Below are positions 17,433 to 26,202 of a DNA stretch of 64,000 nucleotides, piece after piece. Made by a program: the position numbers and the translations under genes. Every line of letters begins with the position of its first letter. The stretch's first letter is position 1. The stretch comes from Roseobacter sp. SK209-2-6 (lineage in GTDB: Bacteria; Pseudomonadota; Alphaproteobacteria; Rhodobacterales; Rhodobacteraceae), in the NCBI RefSeq assembly GCF_000169455.1, contig NZ_AAYC01000016.1:35597-99596 (forward strand). The letters are read 5' to 3'. The notes under the pieces were generated by a model that saw only the letters and a program-made list of their open reading frames with translations, was not told the origin of the DNA and did not search any database.

Positions 17433-18485
17433 ATGAAAAAGACCCTGACCTCATTGGCCCTGGCGGCCTCTTTGATGACCGCTGCAGCGGTTGAAGCCGG
17501 CGACAAGCTGTTGCTGAAAACCCCGATCGCCTTTTCGACCTCGCTTCCTGGCCTCGGCTCGCCGATCCCGCGTGTGGCGGAACAGCTGGGCCTGATGTCC
17601 GGCGGCACCCTCAAAATGAAGGTCTATGAGCCTGGCAAACTGGTGCCACCCTTTGAGATCTTAGACGCGGTGTCTTCCGGCAAGATCAACTCCGGCTACA
17701 CAACGGCGGGTTACTGGGCCGGCAAAATCCCGGCCGCGCCACTGTTCTCAGCTGTACCCTTTGGCCCGGAAGCAGGCGAATACATGGCTTGGCTCTACTA
17801 TGGCAACGGCCTGACCCTGTACCAAGAGATGTATGACCAGGCCGGCTTCAACGTCAAAGTCCTGCCCTGCGCGGTCATCGCCCCGGAAACCTCTGGCTGG
17901 TTTGCCAAGGAAATCAATGCGCCGGCAGACCTCGAAGGCCTGAAGATGCGCTTCTTCGGTCTTGGCGGCAAGGTGATGCAGAAACTGGGCGTTGCGACCT
18001 CGCTGCTGCCCGGCGGTGAGATCTTCCCGGCACTGGAGAAGGGCGCGATCGATGCGACCGAATTCTCCATGCCAGCGATTGATGCCCGCCTCGGCTTCCA
18101 CAAGCTGGTAAAGTTCAACTACTTCCCCGGCTGGCACCAGCAGGCCACCGTGTTTGAGCTGCTGGTCAACAAGGATGTCTGGAATGGCGCCAGCGAGCAG
18201 CACCGCGCCATCATCGAAAACGCCTGCAAGGCCTCGATGACCGATAGTTTTGCCGAAGGCGAAGCGATCCAGCACGCCGCGCTGATCGACAATGTTGAAA
18301 ACAATGATGTGCAGATCAAGCAATGGAACCAGGAGATGCTGGATACCTTCCGCGCCACCTGGAACGAGGTGGCAGAAGAAGAAGCCGCAAATGACACCTT
18401 CTTTGCCAAAGTCCTGGGAGACATGAACGGCTTCCGCGACGGATACGCCATCTGGAAGGAAAACGCATTCCTCCCGCGTAAATAG
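17433..18485 (+). CDS. dctP: TRAP transporter substrate-binding protein DctP (TakP-like, probable lactate/2-oxoacid receptor)
   Basis: A 350-residue periplasmic receptor with a Sec signal peptide (MKKTLTSLALAASLMTAAAVEAG). The DctP signature is visible in NAPADLEGLKMRFFGLGG and in LPGGEIFPALEKGAIDATE. The stretch KFNYFPGWHQQATVFELLVN resembles the ligand pocket of TakP-type receptors that bind 2-oxoacids or lactate. A good ribosome site (GGAGGAG) precedes the start. A stem-loop separates it from the fused permease gene, and D-lactate dehydrogenase ends the operon, which supports lactate or pyruvate as ligand. The ligand is inferred. Confidence 0.86.
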   Translation: MKKTLTSLALAASLMTAAAVEAGDKLLLKTPIAFSTSLPGLGSPIPRVAEQLGLMSGGTLKMKVYEPGKLVPPFEILDAVSSGKINSGYTTAGYWAGKIPAAPLFSAVPFGPEAGEYMAWLYYGNGLTLYQEMYDQAGFNVKVLPCAVIAPETSGWFAKEINAPADLEGLKMRFFGLGGKVMQKLGVATSLLPGGEIFPALEKGAIDATEFSMPAIDARLGFHKLVKFNYFPGWHQQATVFELLVNKDVWNGASEQHRAIIENACKASMTDSFAEGEAIQHAALIDNVENNDVQIKQWNQEMLDTFRATWNEVAEEEAANDTFFAKVLGDMNGFRDGYAIWKENAFLPRK

Positions 18486-18503
18486 CCCCTTCCGGAATAT
18501 TCC

Positions 18504-18531
18504 GGGGCGGCTCTTCTTTCCTCGCCGCCCC
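18504..18531 (+). terminator. Intercistronic stem-loop after TRAP binding-protein gene
   Basis: An 8-base-pair stem, GGGGCGGC with GCCGCCCC, encloses a pyrimidine-rich 12-base loop. It starts 18 bases after the stop codon and is preceded by a second palindrome, CCGGAATATTCCGG, at 18492-18505. There is no long T-run, so it is more likely an RNA-stabilising or attenuating element than a full terminator. Confidence 0.55.
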
Positions 18532-18649
18532 GGCATTTCCAGCCATGTGATTTTCACAGATTTCAGAACCTAATGCCCCGCGGGATTGCCCCCGCGCCCA
18601 ACCACCCGTGCCACGACCCGGGTGAGACCAGCGTCCTGAGGAGGAGCCG

Positions 18650-20734
18650 ATGGCCAGCAATCTTTCCCAAAGTCAAAACACCCGCGGCAATGACGATCCC
18701 GTAGATGTCTATGAGCATATCCTCGAGCATGAGGACCAGGACACGCAGGGTGTTGCGGTTGCGCTTGACCGCGTGATCAAAGGCATCGGCTGGCTGGTCA
18801 TGTGGGCAAACCTGCTGCTGGTTCTGGCCATCGTTTCGCAGGTCTCCATGCGTTATCTGCTCAACCAGAACTACCCCAAACTGGATGAGATCCAGTGGCA
18901 TTTCTATGGGCTGGTGACCATGATCGGCATTTCTTATGCCCTGGTGACCGACAGCCATGTGCGGGTGGACCTGCTTTATATGCAGCTGAGCCGGCGGGCG
19001 CAGCGGGTGATCGAGGTCATCGGTATCCTGACGCTGCTGGTGCCCTTTATCTATCTGATGGTCGATCAGGGCTATGACTATTTCTACGAAAGCTGGCGGG
19101 TGGGCGAGCGTTCGGACAGCCCCACTGGCCTGCCGGCCCGCTGGGCCTTGAAAGCGGTCATACCAATTAGTTTTGCCCTTTTGGCCCTGGCGGCTCTGGC
19201 GCGGATGCTGCACGATATCCACGCGCTGTTTGCCAAGGGCAGCGCAGAGCGCGAAGGCAAGGATCTGCGTCTGATCCTTTGGGCTCTGGTGGGTTTTGCG
19301 GTGGTGGCAACTGCACTTACTTTCCTGGTCGAAACCACCGAGGAAAAGCTCGTCATCGCGATGTTCCTCACCTTTATCGGCCTGCTGTTCACCGGTTTCC
19401 CCGTTGCCTGGACGCTGGCCGGAGTAGGTGTTGCTTACTGCGGCCTGGCTTATCTCTTTGACAACGACCTGATGCTTTGGACGGGGCTGGAAAGCACCTT
19501 TACCGGGCTTGACTACCTGACCCTTGGCGCCGTGGTGAACCGGGTCTATGCCACCATGTCCAATGCGGTGCTGGTGGCGCTGCCGATGTTCATCTTCATG
19601 GGACTGATGCTGGATGAAAGCGGCGTGGCAGAGCGGCTGATGACCTCGATGCAGCGGCTTTTCGGCACCGTGCGAGGCGGGCTGGCCATCACGGTTACTA
19701 TGATCGGCATCATCCTGGCCGCTTCCACCGGTATTATCGGAGCATCCGTTGTCCTCTTGGGCGTGCTGTCGCTGCCCTCGATGATGGAGCAGAAATACAG
19801 CCCCTCGCTGGCGGCCGGTGTTGTTTCGGCCAGCGGCACCCTGGGGATCCTCATTCCTCCCTCAATCATGCTGGTGATCATGGCGGATCAGATGGCGCTT
19901 TCTGTCGGCGACCTCTTTATGGCGGCGGTATTTCCTGGCGTTATCATTGGCGGGCTGTACCTCACTTATATCTTTGTCATCGCGCTGATAAAACGTGATG
20001 TGGCACCGGTGCCGGAGGGGGCCAGGCGTCCCGACTGGGCCGCAGTCAAAGATGTCTTGGTCGCGGTTCTGCCTACTCTAGCGCTTATTCTGGCTGTTCT
20101 GGGGTCGATCTTTGCGGGCCTCACCACACCTACCGAAGCCTCTGGCGTGGGTGCTCTGGGCGCAACTCTGCTGGCGCTCGGCTACCGGAAACTGACATTT
20201 GCGAAACTGGTCAACGTGCTGAAGGCCACCTTCAACACCACCGCCTATATCTTTGCCATCTTCCTCGGCGCGACGGTCTTTTCCTACGTGCTGCGTGAAC
20301 TTGGCGGCGACGCTTTGATCGAAGACATGATCCACGGCACCGGCCTTGGCCCCAACGGCACGGTCTTTATCATCCTGTTTATCGTCTTCCTTTTGGGCTT
20401 TGTGCTGGACTGGATTGAGATCACCTTGATCGTGCTGCCGCTGATGCGCCCTATCGTCAACGGTCTGGGTCTGGATATTCCTGGCTTTGGCGCCATTGAC
20501 GAGCCCGCGCTGGTTTGGTTTGTGATCCTGGTGGCCGTCACGCTGCAAACCAGTTTCCTGACTCCTCCTGTCGGGTTTGCCTTGTTCTACCTGAAGGGCG
20601 TTTGTCCGCCGGAGATCCGCCTGACCGATATCTACAAAGGCATCATTCCCTTTGTCATTCTGCAGCTCACCGGATTGCTCTTTGTCTTCCTCTGGCCTGC
20701 GCTTGCAACCTGGCTCCCTTCGGTGGCTTATTAG
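18650..20734 (+). CDS. dctQM: TRAP transporter permease, fused DctQ-DctM
   Basis: A 694-residue membrane protein combining the small and large TRAP subunits. Residues about 40-200 hold four hydrophobic segments of the DctQ type (VSMRYLLNQNYPKLDEIQW in between). From about residue 225 the DctM part begins, with FTGFPVAWTLAGVGVAYCGLA, the AASTGIIGASVVLLGVLSLP loop and LTPPVGFALFYLKGVCPPEI near the end. It would import the ligand of the upstream DctP using the sodium or proton gradient. The gap to the D-lactate dehydrogenase gene is 18 bases. Confidence 0.9.
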   Translation: MASNLSQSQNTRGNDDPVDVYEHILEHEDQDTQGVAVALDRVIKGIGWLVMWANLLLVLAIVSQVSMRYLLNQNYPKLDEIQWHFYGLVTMIGISYALVTDSHVRVDLLYMQLSRRAQRVIEVIGILTLLVPFIYLMVDQGYDYFYESWRVGERSDSPTGLPARWALKAVIPISFALLALAALARMLHDIHALFAKGSAEREGKDLRLILWALVGFAVVATALTFLVETTEEKLVIAMFLTFIGLLFTGFPVAWTLAGVGVAYCGLAYLFDNDLMLWTGLESTFTGLDYLTLGAVVNRVYATMSNAVLVALPMFIFMGLMLDESGVAERLMTSMQRLFGTVRGGLAITVTMIGIILAASTGIIGASVVLLGVLSLPSMMEQKYSPSLAAGVVSASGTLGILIPPSIMLVIMADQMALSVGDLFMAAVFPGVIIGGLYLTYIFVIALIKRDVAPVPEGARRPDWAAVKDVLVAVLPTLALILAVLGSIFAGLTTPTEASGVGALGATLLALGYRKLTFAKLVNVLKATFNTTAYIFAIFLGATVFSYVLRELGGDALIEDMIHGTGLGPNGTVFIILFIVFLLGFVLDWIEITLIVLPLMRPIVNGLGLDIPGFGAIDEPALVWFVILVAVTLQTSFLTPPVGFALFYLKGVCPPEIRLTDIYKGIIPFVILQLTGLLFVFLWPALATWLPSVAY

Positions 20735-20752
20735 GAAATAGCGGAGGCCGTC

Positions 20753-22444
20753 ATGAACGATGCAGAATTGATCAATAGACTTAAGGCCATCTGTGGCCGC
20801 AGGCACGTCCTGACCTCCCATCGCGCGACCCTTCGCTTTCGCAAAGGATTTCGCTCAGGGGAAGGAGAGGCTCTGGCCGTGGTCCGTCCAGCGACGCTCT
20901 TAGAACAGTGGCAAGTGCTGGAGACCTGCGTTGCCGCGGATAAGATCATCATCATGCAGGCTGCGAACACTGGTCTGACCGAAGGATCAACCCCCAAGGG
21001 GCGCTATGATCGAGACGTTGTTTTGATCAATACGCAGCGTCTCGACCGTCTCCAGCTTTTGGACGGAGGAAAACAAGTGATCAGCTTTCCTGGGACAACG
21101 CTATTTGCCCTGGAAAAGGAACTCTCTCCCCTTGGGCGTCAACCTCACTCCGTCATTGGTTCGTCCTGTATTGGCGCCTCGGTTGTGGGCGGCGTTTGCA
21201 ATAACTCTGGTGGTTCTCTGGTGGAGCGCGGCCCGTCCTACACGGAGCTTTCACTCTATGCTCGCATCACCGAGAAAGGCACTCTCGAACTTTTGAACCA
21301 TCTCGGCATTCAGCTTGGGAAGACGCCAGAGGAGATCCTGACCCGACTAGAGGCGGGAACCTATTCCGCGCAGGACGTTGTGCAAGACAATCGCAAGGCA
21401 TCTGATACAGATTATGCCCGTCGTGTCCGTCAAGTGGACGCGGAGACGCCAGCACGCTTTAACGCCGATAAATCGCGCCTCTATGAAGCGGCGGGTTGCG
21501 CTGGCAAGCTTGCGGTTTTTGCTGTGCGTCTGGATACCTATGCGAAAAATCAGGAAGAGCGCACATTCTATATCGGAACCAAAGACACTGGCGCCCTGAC
21601 TGAATTGCGTCGCCGTATCCTGTCAGAGTTCTCTTGTTTGCCGGTATCAGCGGAATACATGCACAAGGACGTCTTTGACCTCTCTGACAAGTATGGCAAA
21701 GACACGATGGTGATGATCGACAAGCTCGGAACAGATCGCTTGCCGATGTTCTTTGCTCTGAAAGGGGCAATGGACGCCCGGCTTGCCAAAATCCCTGGTC
21801 TCGGCAGTTTTACCGATCTTTTTATGCAAGGGCTCTCTCGCATTTGGCCTGACATCTTGCCAAAAAGGATGCGGGATTTCCGCGCAAATTACCCGCATCA
21901 CCTGATCCTGAAAATGCGGGACGCTGGCATCCAAGAGGCTCGCGCACTGCTTCTGGAAATGTCCATGGAGCACAAATTGGATAGCTTTGAGTGCAGCGCA
22001 CGCGAAGCCAAGATCGCGGGTCTGCACCGTTTTGCTGCAGCAGGCGCAGCCGTGCGTTATATGGCCGTACACAGAAAAGACGTCGAAGACATCATCGCAT
22101 TGGACATCGCTCTGCGACGCAATGACAGAGACTGGTTCGAAGAGTTGCCGGAGGAGATTTCGGAGCAGCTGGTCAGCAAACTCTACTATGGGCATTTCAT
22201 GTGCCACGTGCTGCACCAGGACTACATCGTCAAGAAAGGCGCCGATCCCAAGACCTTGAAGGACGCGATGCTTGCCATTTTGGATAAGCGTGGAGCGGAA
22301 TACCCAGCTGAACATAATGTTGGCCATCTCTATGCAGCCAAACCGGATTTGGCTGCCTTTTATCAAGCTGCCGATCCAACCAATAGCTTGAACCCCGGTA
22401 TCGGAAAGATGTCTCGCAAGAAACACTATGCAAATGAGCCTTAA
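20753..22444 (+). CDS. dld: Quinone-dependent D-lactate dehydrogenase Dld
   Basis: A 563-residue FAD enzyme of the E. coli Dld type that oxidises D-lactate to pyruvate and feeds electrons to quinone at the inner face of the membrane. Landmarks are the N-terminal CGRRHVLTSHRATLRFRKGFRSG, the FAD-binding region with MQAANTGLTEGSTPKG and SFPGTTLFALEKELSPLGR, the segment SVIGSSCIGASVVGGVCNNSG, and the C-terminal membrane-binding domain ending YPAEHNVGHLY and SLNPGIGKMSRKKHY. It follows a TRAP permease by 18 bases and is under the divergent GntR regulator, which ties the transporter to lactate. Confidence 0.92.
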   Translation: MNDAELINRLKAICGRRHVLTSHRATLRFRKGFRSGEGEALAVVRPATLLEQWQVLETCVAADKIIIMQAANTGLTEGSTPKGRYDRDVVLINTQRLDRLQLLDGGKQVISFPGTTLFALEKELSPLGRQPHSVIGSSCIGASVVGGVCNNSGGSLVERGPSYTELSLYARITEKGTLELLNHLGIQLGKTPEEILTRLEAGTYSAQDVVQDNRKASDTDYARRVRQVDAETPARFNADKSRLYEAAGCAGKLAVFAVRLDTYAKNQEERTFYIGTKDTGALTELRRRILSEFSCLPVSAEYMHKDVFDLSDKYGKDTMVMIDKLGTDRLPMFFALKGAMDARLAKIPGLGSFTDLFMQGLSRIWPDILPKRMRDFRANYPHHLILKMRDAGIQEARALLLEMSMEHKLDSFECSAREAKIAGLHRFAAAGAAVRYMAVHRKDVEDIIALDIALRRNDRDWFEELPEEISEQLVSKLYYGHFMCHVLHQDYIVKKGADPKTLKDAMLAILDKRGAEYPAEHNVGHLYAAKPDLAAFYQAADPTNSLNPGIGKMSRKKHYANEP

Positions 22445-22637
22445 GCAATTGCGCTTGCATTAATTTTAAAAGAAGAGACCCACGAGAGCAGGCCTCTTCC
22501 AAGAGCCAAGAGCCATTTGTTCATTCCCTTCCCACAGGGGAGGTCAGGGGAGCCAATGAGACAGCGCCTTTCCCGGCCAGAAGAGATTTTTGGGGGCGGC
22601 CAGCACGTAGCCAGCCGCCAAAACTTTGCTTGCTGGT

Positions 22638-25307
22638 TTAATGCGCGTCAGCTGCATTCTTCATCAAGAAGTCCATGACCATTTCGGCTTCCTGTTCATC
22701 CAGACCAGCACGCGGGAACATCGAGGGGGTGATGCCTTTCCACTGCTGTTGGGTAAAGTGAGAAGCCTCGCGCGGGCCGTGGCAGACGGTGCAGCGCTCG
22801 TAGAAGATCTTTTCACCCGGCGCCATATCGGCATAAAGGGAGGCAGTCAGATCCTCCAGGCGCCCCAGGCCCAGCTTGTCTTCATCGACTTCTGCGATCT
22901 CCATATCGTCGATAATCGCTGGCGGATCATATGCAAGGTTCGGCCCTTCCGGATCTTCGCATTTGCGTAGCGAGACCAGCACGGTATTGGCGGTTGTTGC
23001 TTCCGACAGGCCAGAAGCCCGCTGAGTCGAGGTGATGAAGTTCACCAGCCCTGAGTTACAGCGTCCCTTGCTGTCAAGCTGTGGCCAGCCTCCCTCATAG
23101 ATCGAGATCACGCCTGGCATGATGCCTTCGCTGACAACGGCGCCTGCAATCACGGTACCGCGTTCATTGTAGAGCTCGACCAGGTCGCCGTTCGCAATGC
23201 CGCGTTTTGCGGCGTCTTCGCTATTGATCCGAACCGGCTCACGCCCCTGCACCATATAGAGGTCACGCAGACGCTCGGAGTTGGCCATCTGGCTGTGCAG
23301 GCGGAACCAGGGGTGCGGCGAGACCACATGCAGCTGGCCTTCTTTGGCATTGCCTAGATATTCGTGCTTTTCCATCCACATGGGCATGCCGGGGCAATCC
23401 TCGATTTTCATCTTTGCAATGTCTTCGCAGAACATCTCGATCTTGCCGGATGAGGTATGCAGTGGGTTGGCCTCCGGATCGTCATAAAAGGCGCCGTGGC
23501 GGGTCCATTTACGGGCTGCTTCCGGAACCGGCATCAGGGCATAGCCTTTCTCCCAGAACTCCTCGAAAGGGGTATCTTTGGCCGCAGTGGATTTCTCAAA
23601 GGCGAGCTTGATGTGATACATCTTGTCTTCGCTATCAGTGAACTGCGCCCAGAGGCCAAGTTTGTCCGCGAGACCTTCGAAGATCTCATAGTCGGGCAGG
23701 CTGTCGCCGATGGGTTCAATCACCTTTTTCATCGCGTAGACGCGATCGTTCGAATAGGTGCCACCCGAGGTGATATCATCCTGTTCCAAAGTGGTGGCGG
23801 CAGGGAAGACGATATCAGCCCAACGGGTGGCAGCGGTCCACCAGACATCGACGCTGATGATGGTTTCGACCTTTTCCAAGGCGCGGATCAGACGGTTGGT
23901 GTCCTGTTGGTGCGACATGAAGTTGTTGCCAGCATTAAAGACCACCTTGATGTCCGGATAGGTGTGAAGGTTGCCGTTGTAGAAGACCTCCTTGCCGGGG
24001 TTCTCCAGCGCTTCGGTGATCCGGCTGGCGGGCACGACACCCTTGACCCAGTTGCGGCCCTGGGACATGCCAACAGGGGTAGCATTGCCACCTTGGGGCA
24101 TACCGCCGTTGCCATAGTGCCAGGAGAAACCGACACCCTGGCCTGGTTTACCGATCTTGCCGGTCAGCGCGGCAAAGTTGATGATGGCCCAGTGGGTCAT
24201 CTCACCGTGCTGTGCACGCTGCAATGACCAGGCGCCGGCGATCTCAGTCTTGGACTGTGCCAGCAGTTTGGCCAGGTCACGAATCTGTGTCGCCTCCATG
24301 CCGGTGATTTCAGCCGCCCATTCCGGCGTCTTGGGGGTGCCGTCGGTATCGCCCTTAATGTAGGCGATCCACTTGTCCGCGCCGACTGTGTATTTGTCCA
24401 TATAGGCCTGATCCTGCCAACCGTTTGCCAGCACCTCATGCGCCATAGCGCTGAACAGGGCGACATCGGTATTGGGGATGATCTTGATCCAGTCGGCTTT
24501 CAGGTATTCATCAGTGGCGGTGCGCTGCGGGTTGATCGAAATGAACTTTACGCCGTTGTCGCGGATTTCCTCCCAATGGGCATACATGCCATGGTCGGCG
24601 ACACGGTACTCGACGCGGTTGTTCTTGATCGGGTCGCAGCCGACCAGCACAAAGACCTCGGTGTTATCGCGGATAGTCTCCCAGGCAGATTGCGCGGAAT
24701 AAACTTCCATATCGCCAATGATATGCGGCAGCGAGACCTGGCTGGCGCCTGCGGACCAGTCGCCTTGGGTATTGGTGCAACCGCCCATGAGGTTCAGCAA
24801 GCGGCCTTGCAAAACATTGGGGCGAAAGACCCCGGCATTGGACCAACCGCCATAGGAGGAAGAGAAGATGGCTTCGTTGCCGTGGTTGCTTGCGGTATCC
24901 AGCAGGGCCTTGGCCGCCAAGGACCAGGCGGTGTCCCAATCAACCTTGACCCATTCTTCCTTACCACGCAGTTCTGGTCTGATGGCACCGCTTTCCCAGC
25001 CTTCCAGATAGGATTTGCGCACCATGGGATAGTTGATCCGGGTTTTGTCATAGGTCCGGTCCATGACACCGTAGCTGAGCATCTCGGTAGGGCGGGCATC
25101 AAGTTCCATCATTGTATTGATACCGACCAGCTTGCCGTCGCGCACCACGGCCTCGAAAGGGCCGAAGTGACTGGCATGGAAGGTCCGGCCAGCAAAGGAG
25201 TTGGGGTCGATGGATGCAAGGGCGGTGGAGCCCATGAGGCCGGTGGCGCCGAACATTGCGGCACCGCCTTGCAAGAAGGAGCGGCGGGTAGGAGTGGCGA
25301 ATGACAT
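22638..25307 (-). CDS. torA: TMAO/S-oxide reductase (TorA/TorZ-type molybdoenzyme) with fused C-terminal cytochrome c
   Basis: An 889-residue periplasmic bis-MGD molybdoenzyme of the DMSO reductase family. The twin-arginine signal reads TPTRRSFLQGGAAMFGATG. The serine expected to ligate molybdenum lies in SSSYGGWSNAG, and the TorA/BisC branch is supported by NLMGGCTNTQGDWSAGASQ and VVSPHPWFRLHSQMANSERL. After the catalytic domain the chain continues into a small cytochrome c domain with heme motif CTVCH (residues about 839-843) and a candidate axial Met in PSMFPRAG. It would reduce TMAO or related oxides at the end of an anaerobic chain. The TorR/S/T genes follow divergently; no torC or torD is seen nearby. 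Confidence 0.85.
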   Translation of the reverse strand: MSFATPTRRSFLQGGAAMFGATGLMGSTALASIDPNSFAGRTFHASHFGPFEAVVRDGKLVGINTMMELDARPTEMLSYGVMDRTYDKTRINYPMVRKSYLEGWESGAIRPELRGKEEWVKVDWDTAWSLAAKALLDTASNHGNEAIFSSSYGGWSNAGVFRPNVLQGRLLNLMGGCTNTQGDWSAGASQVSLPHIIGDMEVYSAQSAWETIRDNTEVFVLVGCDPIKNNRVEYRVADHGMYAHWEEIRDNGVKFISINPQRTATDEYLKADWIKIIPNTDVALFSAMAHEVLANGWQDQAYMDKYTVGADKWIAYIKGDTDGTPKTPEWAAEITGMEATQIRDLAKLLAQSKTEIAGAWSLQRAQHGEMTHWAIINFAALTGKIGKPGQGVGFSWHYGNGGMPQGGNATPVGMSQGRNWVKGVVPASRITEALENPGKEVFYNGNLHTYPDIKVVFNAGNNFMSHQQDTNRLIRALEKVETIISVDVWWTAATRWADIVFPAATTLEQDDITSGGTYSNDRVYAMKKVIEPIGDSLPDYEIFEGLADKLGLWAQFTDSEDKMYHIKLAFEKSTAAKDTPFEEFWEKGYALMPVPEAARKWTRHGAFYDDPEANPLHTSSGKIEMFCEDIAKMKIEDCPGMPMWMEKHEYLGNAKEGQLHVVSPHPWFRLHSQMANSERLRDLYMVQGREPVRINSEDAAKRGIANGDLVELYNERGTVIAGAVVSEGIMPGVISIYEGGWPQLDSKGRCNSGLVNFITSTQRASGLSEATTANTVLVSLRKCEDPEGPNLAYDPPAIIDDMEIAEVDEDKLGLGRLEDLTASLYADMAPGEKIFYERCTVCHGPREASHFTQQQWKGITPSMFPRAGLDEQEAEMVMDFLMKNAADAH

Positions 25308-25415
25308 GTCAGCCTCCGTGGTTCAATCAGTGGTTCTGTCTCTTGCGCGTTGCCTCAAGCTTAACGAGGGAATGTTAACCAGTCTTCCGGCAGGCATGAA
25401 TGGTCTGTGCGAGTT

Positions 25416-25435
25416 TGTAAAAGAATGTAAAAATG
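25416..25435. promoter_or_regulatory. Candidate TorR-type direct repeats in torA/torR spacer
   Basis: Two consecutive 10-base units, TGTAAAAGAA and TGTAAAAATG, lie 109 bases upstream of torA and 62 bases upstream of torR. OmpR/TorR-family response regulators bind direct repeats of about 10 bases, so this is a plausible site for control of either or both genes. The sequence does not match the E. coli tor box. Confidence 0.4.
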
Positions 25436-25497
25436 GCTACTGAACAGGAGCAGAGCGGCCTATTTCAAGCTTCAAAGGTGGCGGGAGCGAAAAGAGC

Positions 25498-26202
25498 ATG
25501 AGCCAGCACATCATTATCGTCGAAGACGACAGCGTGACCCGGCGGCGCCTTGCGGGATCGCTGAAGAAGCAGCTCTACCGCGTGAGCGAGGCTGAGGACG
25601 CGGCTGCCATGGAAGAGATCCTGGCGCGCGATCCTGCTGACCTTCTGCTGGTGGATATCAACCTCGAAGGCAAGGATGGGCTGACCATCACCCGCGAGCA
25701 GCGCGCGAAAAACAATGCCGGGATCATCCTGCTGACCAGCCGGGACGATCAGATCGATCGTATTGTCGGGTTAGAAATGGGGGCAGATGACTATGTCACC
25801 AAACCTTTTGACAAGCGGGAGCTCTTTGCCAGGGTCAAGAACCTGCTGGCAAGAATTGCCGAGATCCGCAATGCCACTCCAGATCCTGAGCCCGCGGCCC
25901 AAATAGGACGCTGGCGGCTAGATAGACAACGCAGGAGACTTGAAGATGCGAATGGCGCCATCGAATCCCTGACACGTGCAGAGTTTGAATTGCTGTATGC
26001 TTTTGCCAAGCATCCAGGAGTAATCCTGTCGCGAGATCGGTTGCTGGAACTGATCCAGCATCGCCAGTGGGCGCCGGACAATCGGACAATTGATGTTCTG
26101 GTAGGGCGATTGCGCAAGAAAATCGAAGAAGACCCCTCACAACCGGATTGGATCATCACCGTCCATGGCGAAGGTTACCTCTTCGCGGAGGATCCCAGCT
26201 GA
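25498..26202 (+). CDS. torR: OmpR-family response regulator, TorR-like
   Basis: A 234-residue two-domain regulator. The receiver domain has the acidic pocket ([15 protein letters not shown]), the phosphoacceptor Asp in [14 protein letters not shown] and the conserved Lys in [19 protein letters not shown]. The C-terminal winged helix includes [18 protein letters not shown] and [19 protein letters not shown]. It lies divergent from the TMAO reductase gene and tail-to-tail with the torS-like kinase, overlapping it by 28 bases. The context makes it the activator of the tor genes. Confidence 0.86.
   Translation: MSQHIIIVEDDSVTRRRLAGSLKKQLYRVSEAEDAAAMEEILARDPADLLLVDINLEGKDGLTITREQRAKNNAGIILLTSRDDQIDRIVGLEMGADDYVTKPFDKRELFARVKNLLARIAEIRNATPDPEPAAQIGRWRLDRQRRRLEDANGAIESLTRAEFELLYAFAKHPGVILSRDRLLELIQHRQWAPDNRTIDVLVGRLRKKIEEDPSQPDWIITVHGEGYLFAEDPS

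Noticed and set aside
22595..22619. GGCGGC/GCCGCC stem after the TMAO-reductase-type gene as a terminator
   Set aside because: Neither strand has a T-run after the stem; A-runs occur instead. Only a generic inverted repeat can be claimed.
23457..25304. Two plus-strand open frames opposite the TMAO-reductase-type gene
   Set aside because: Both are shadows of the molybdoenzyme gene, with no ribosome sites and no recognisable family.
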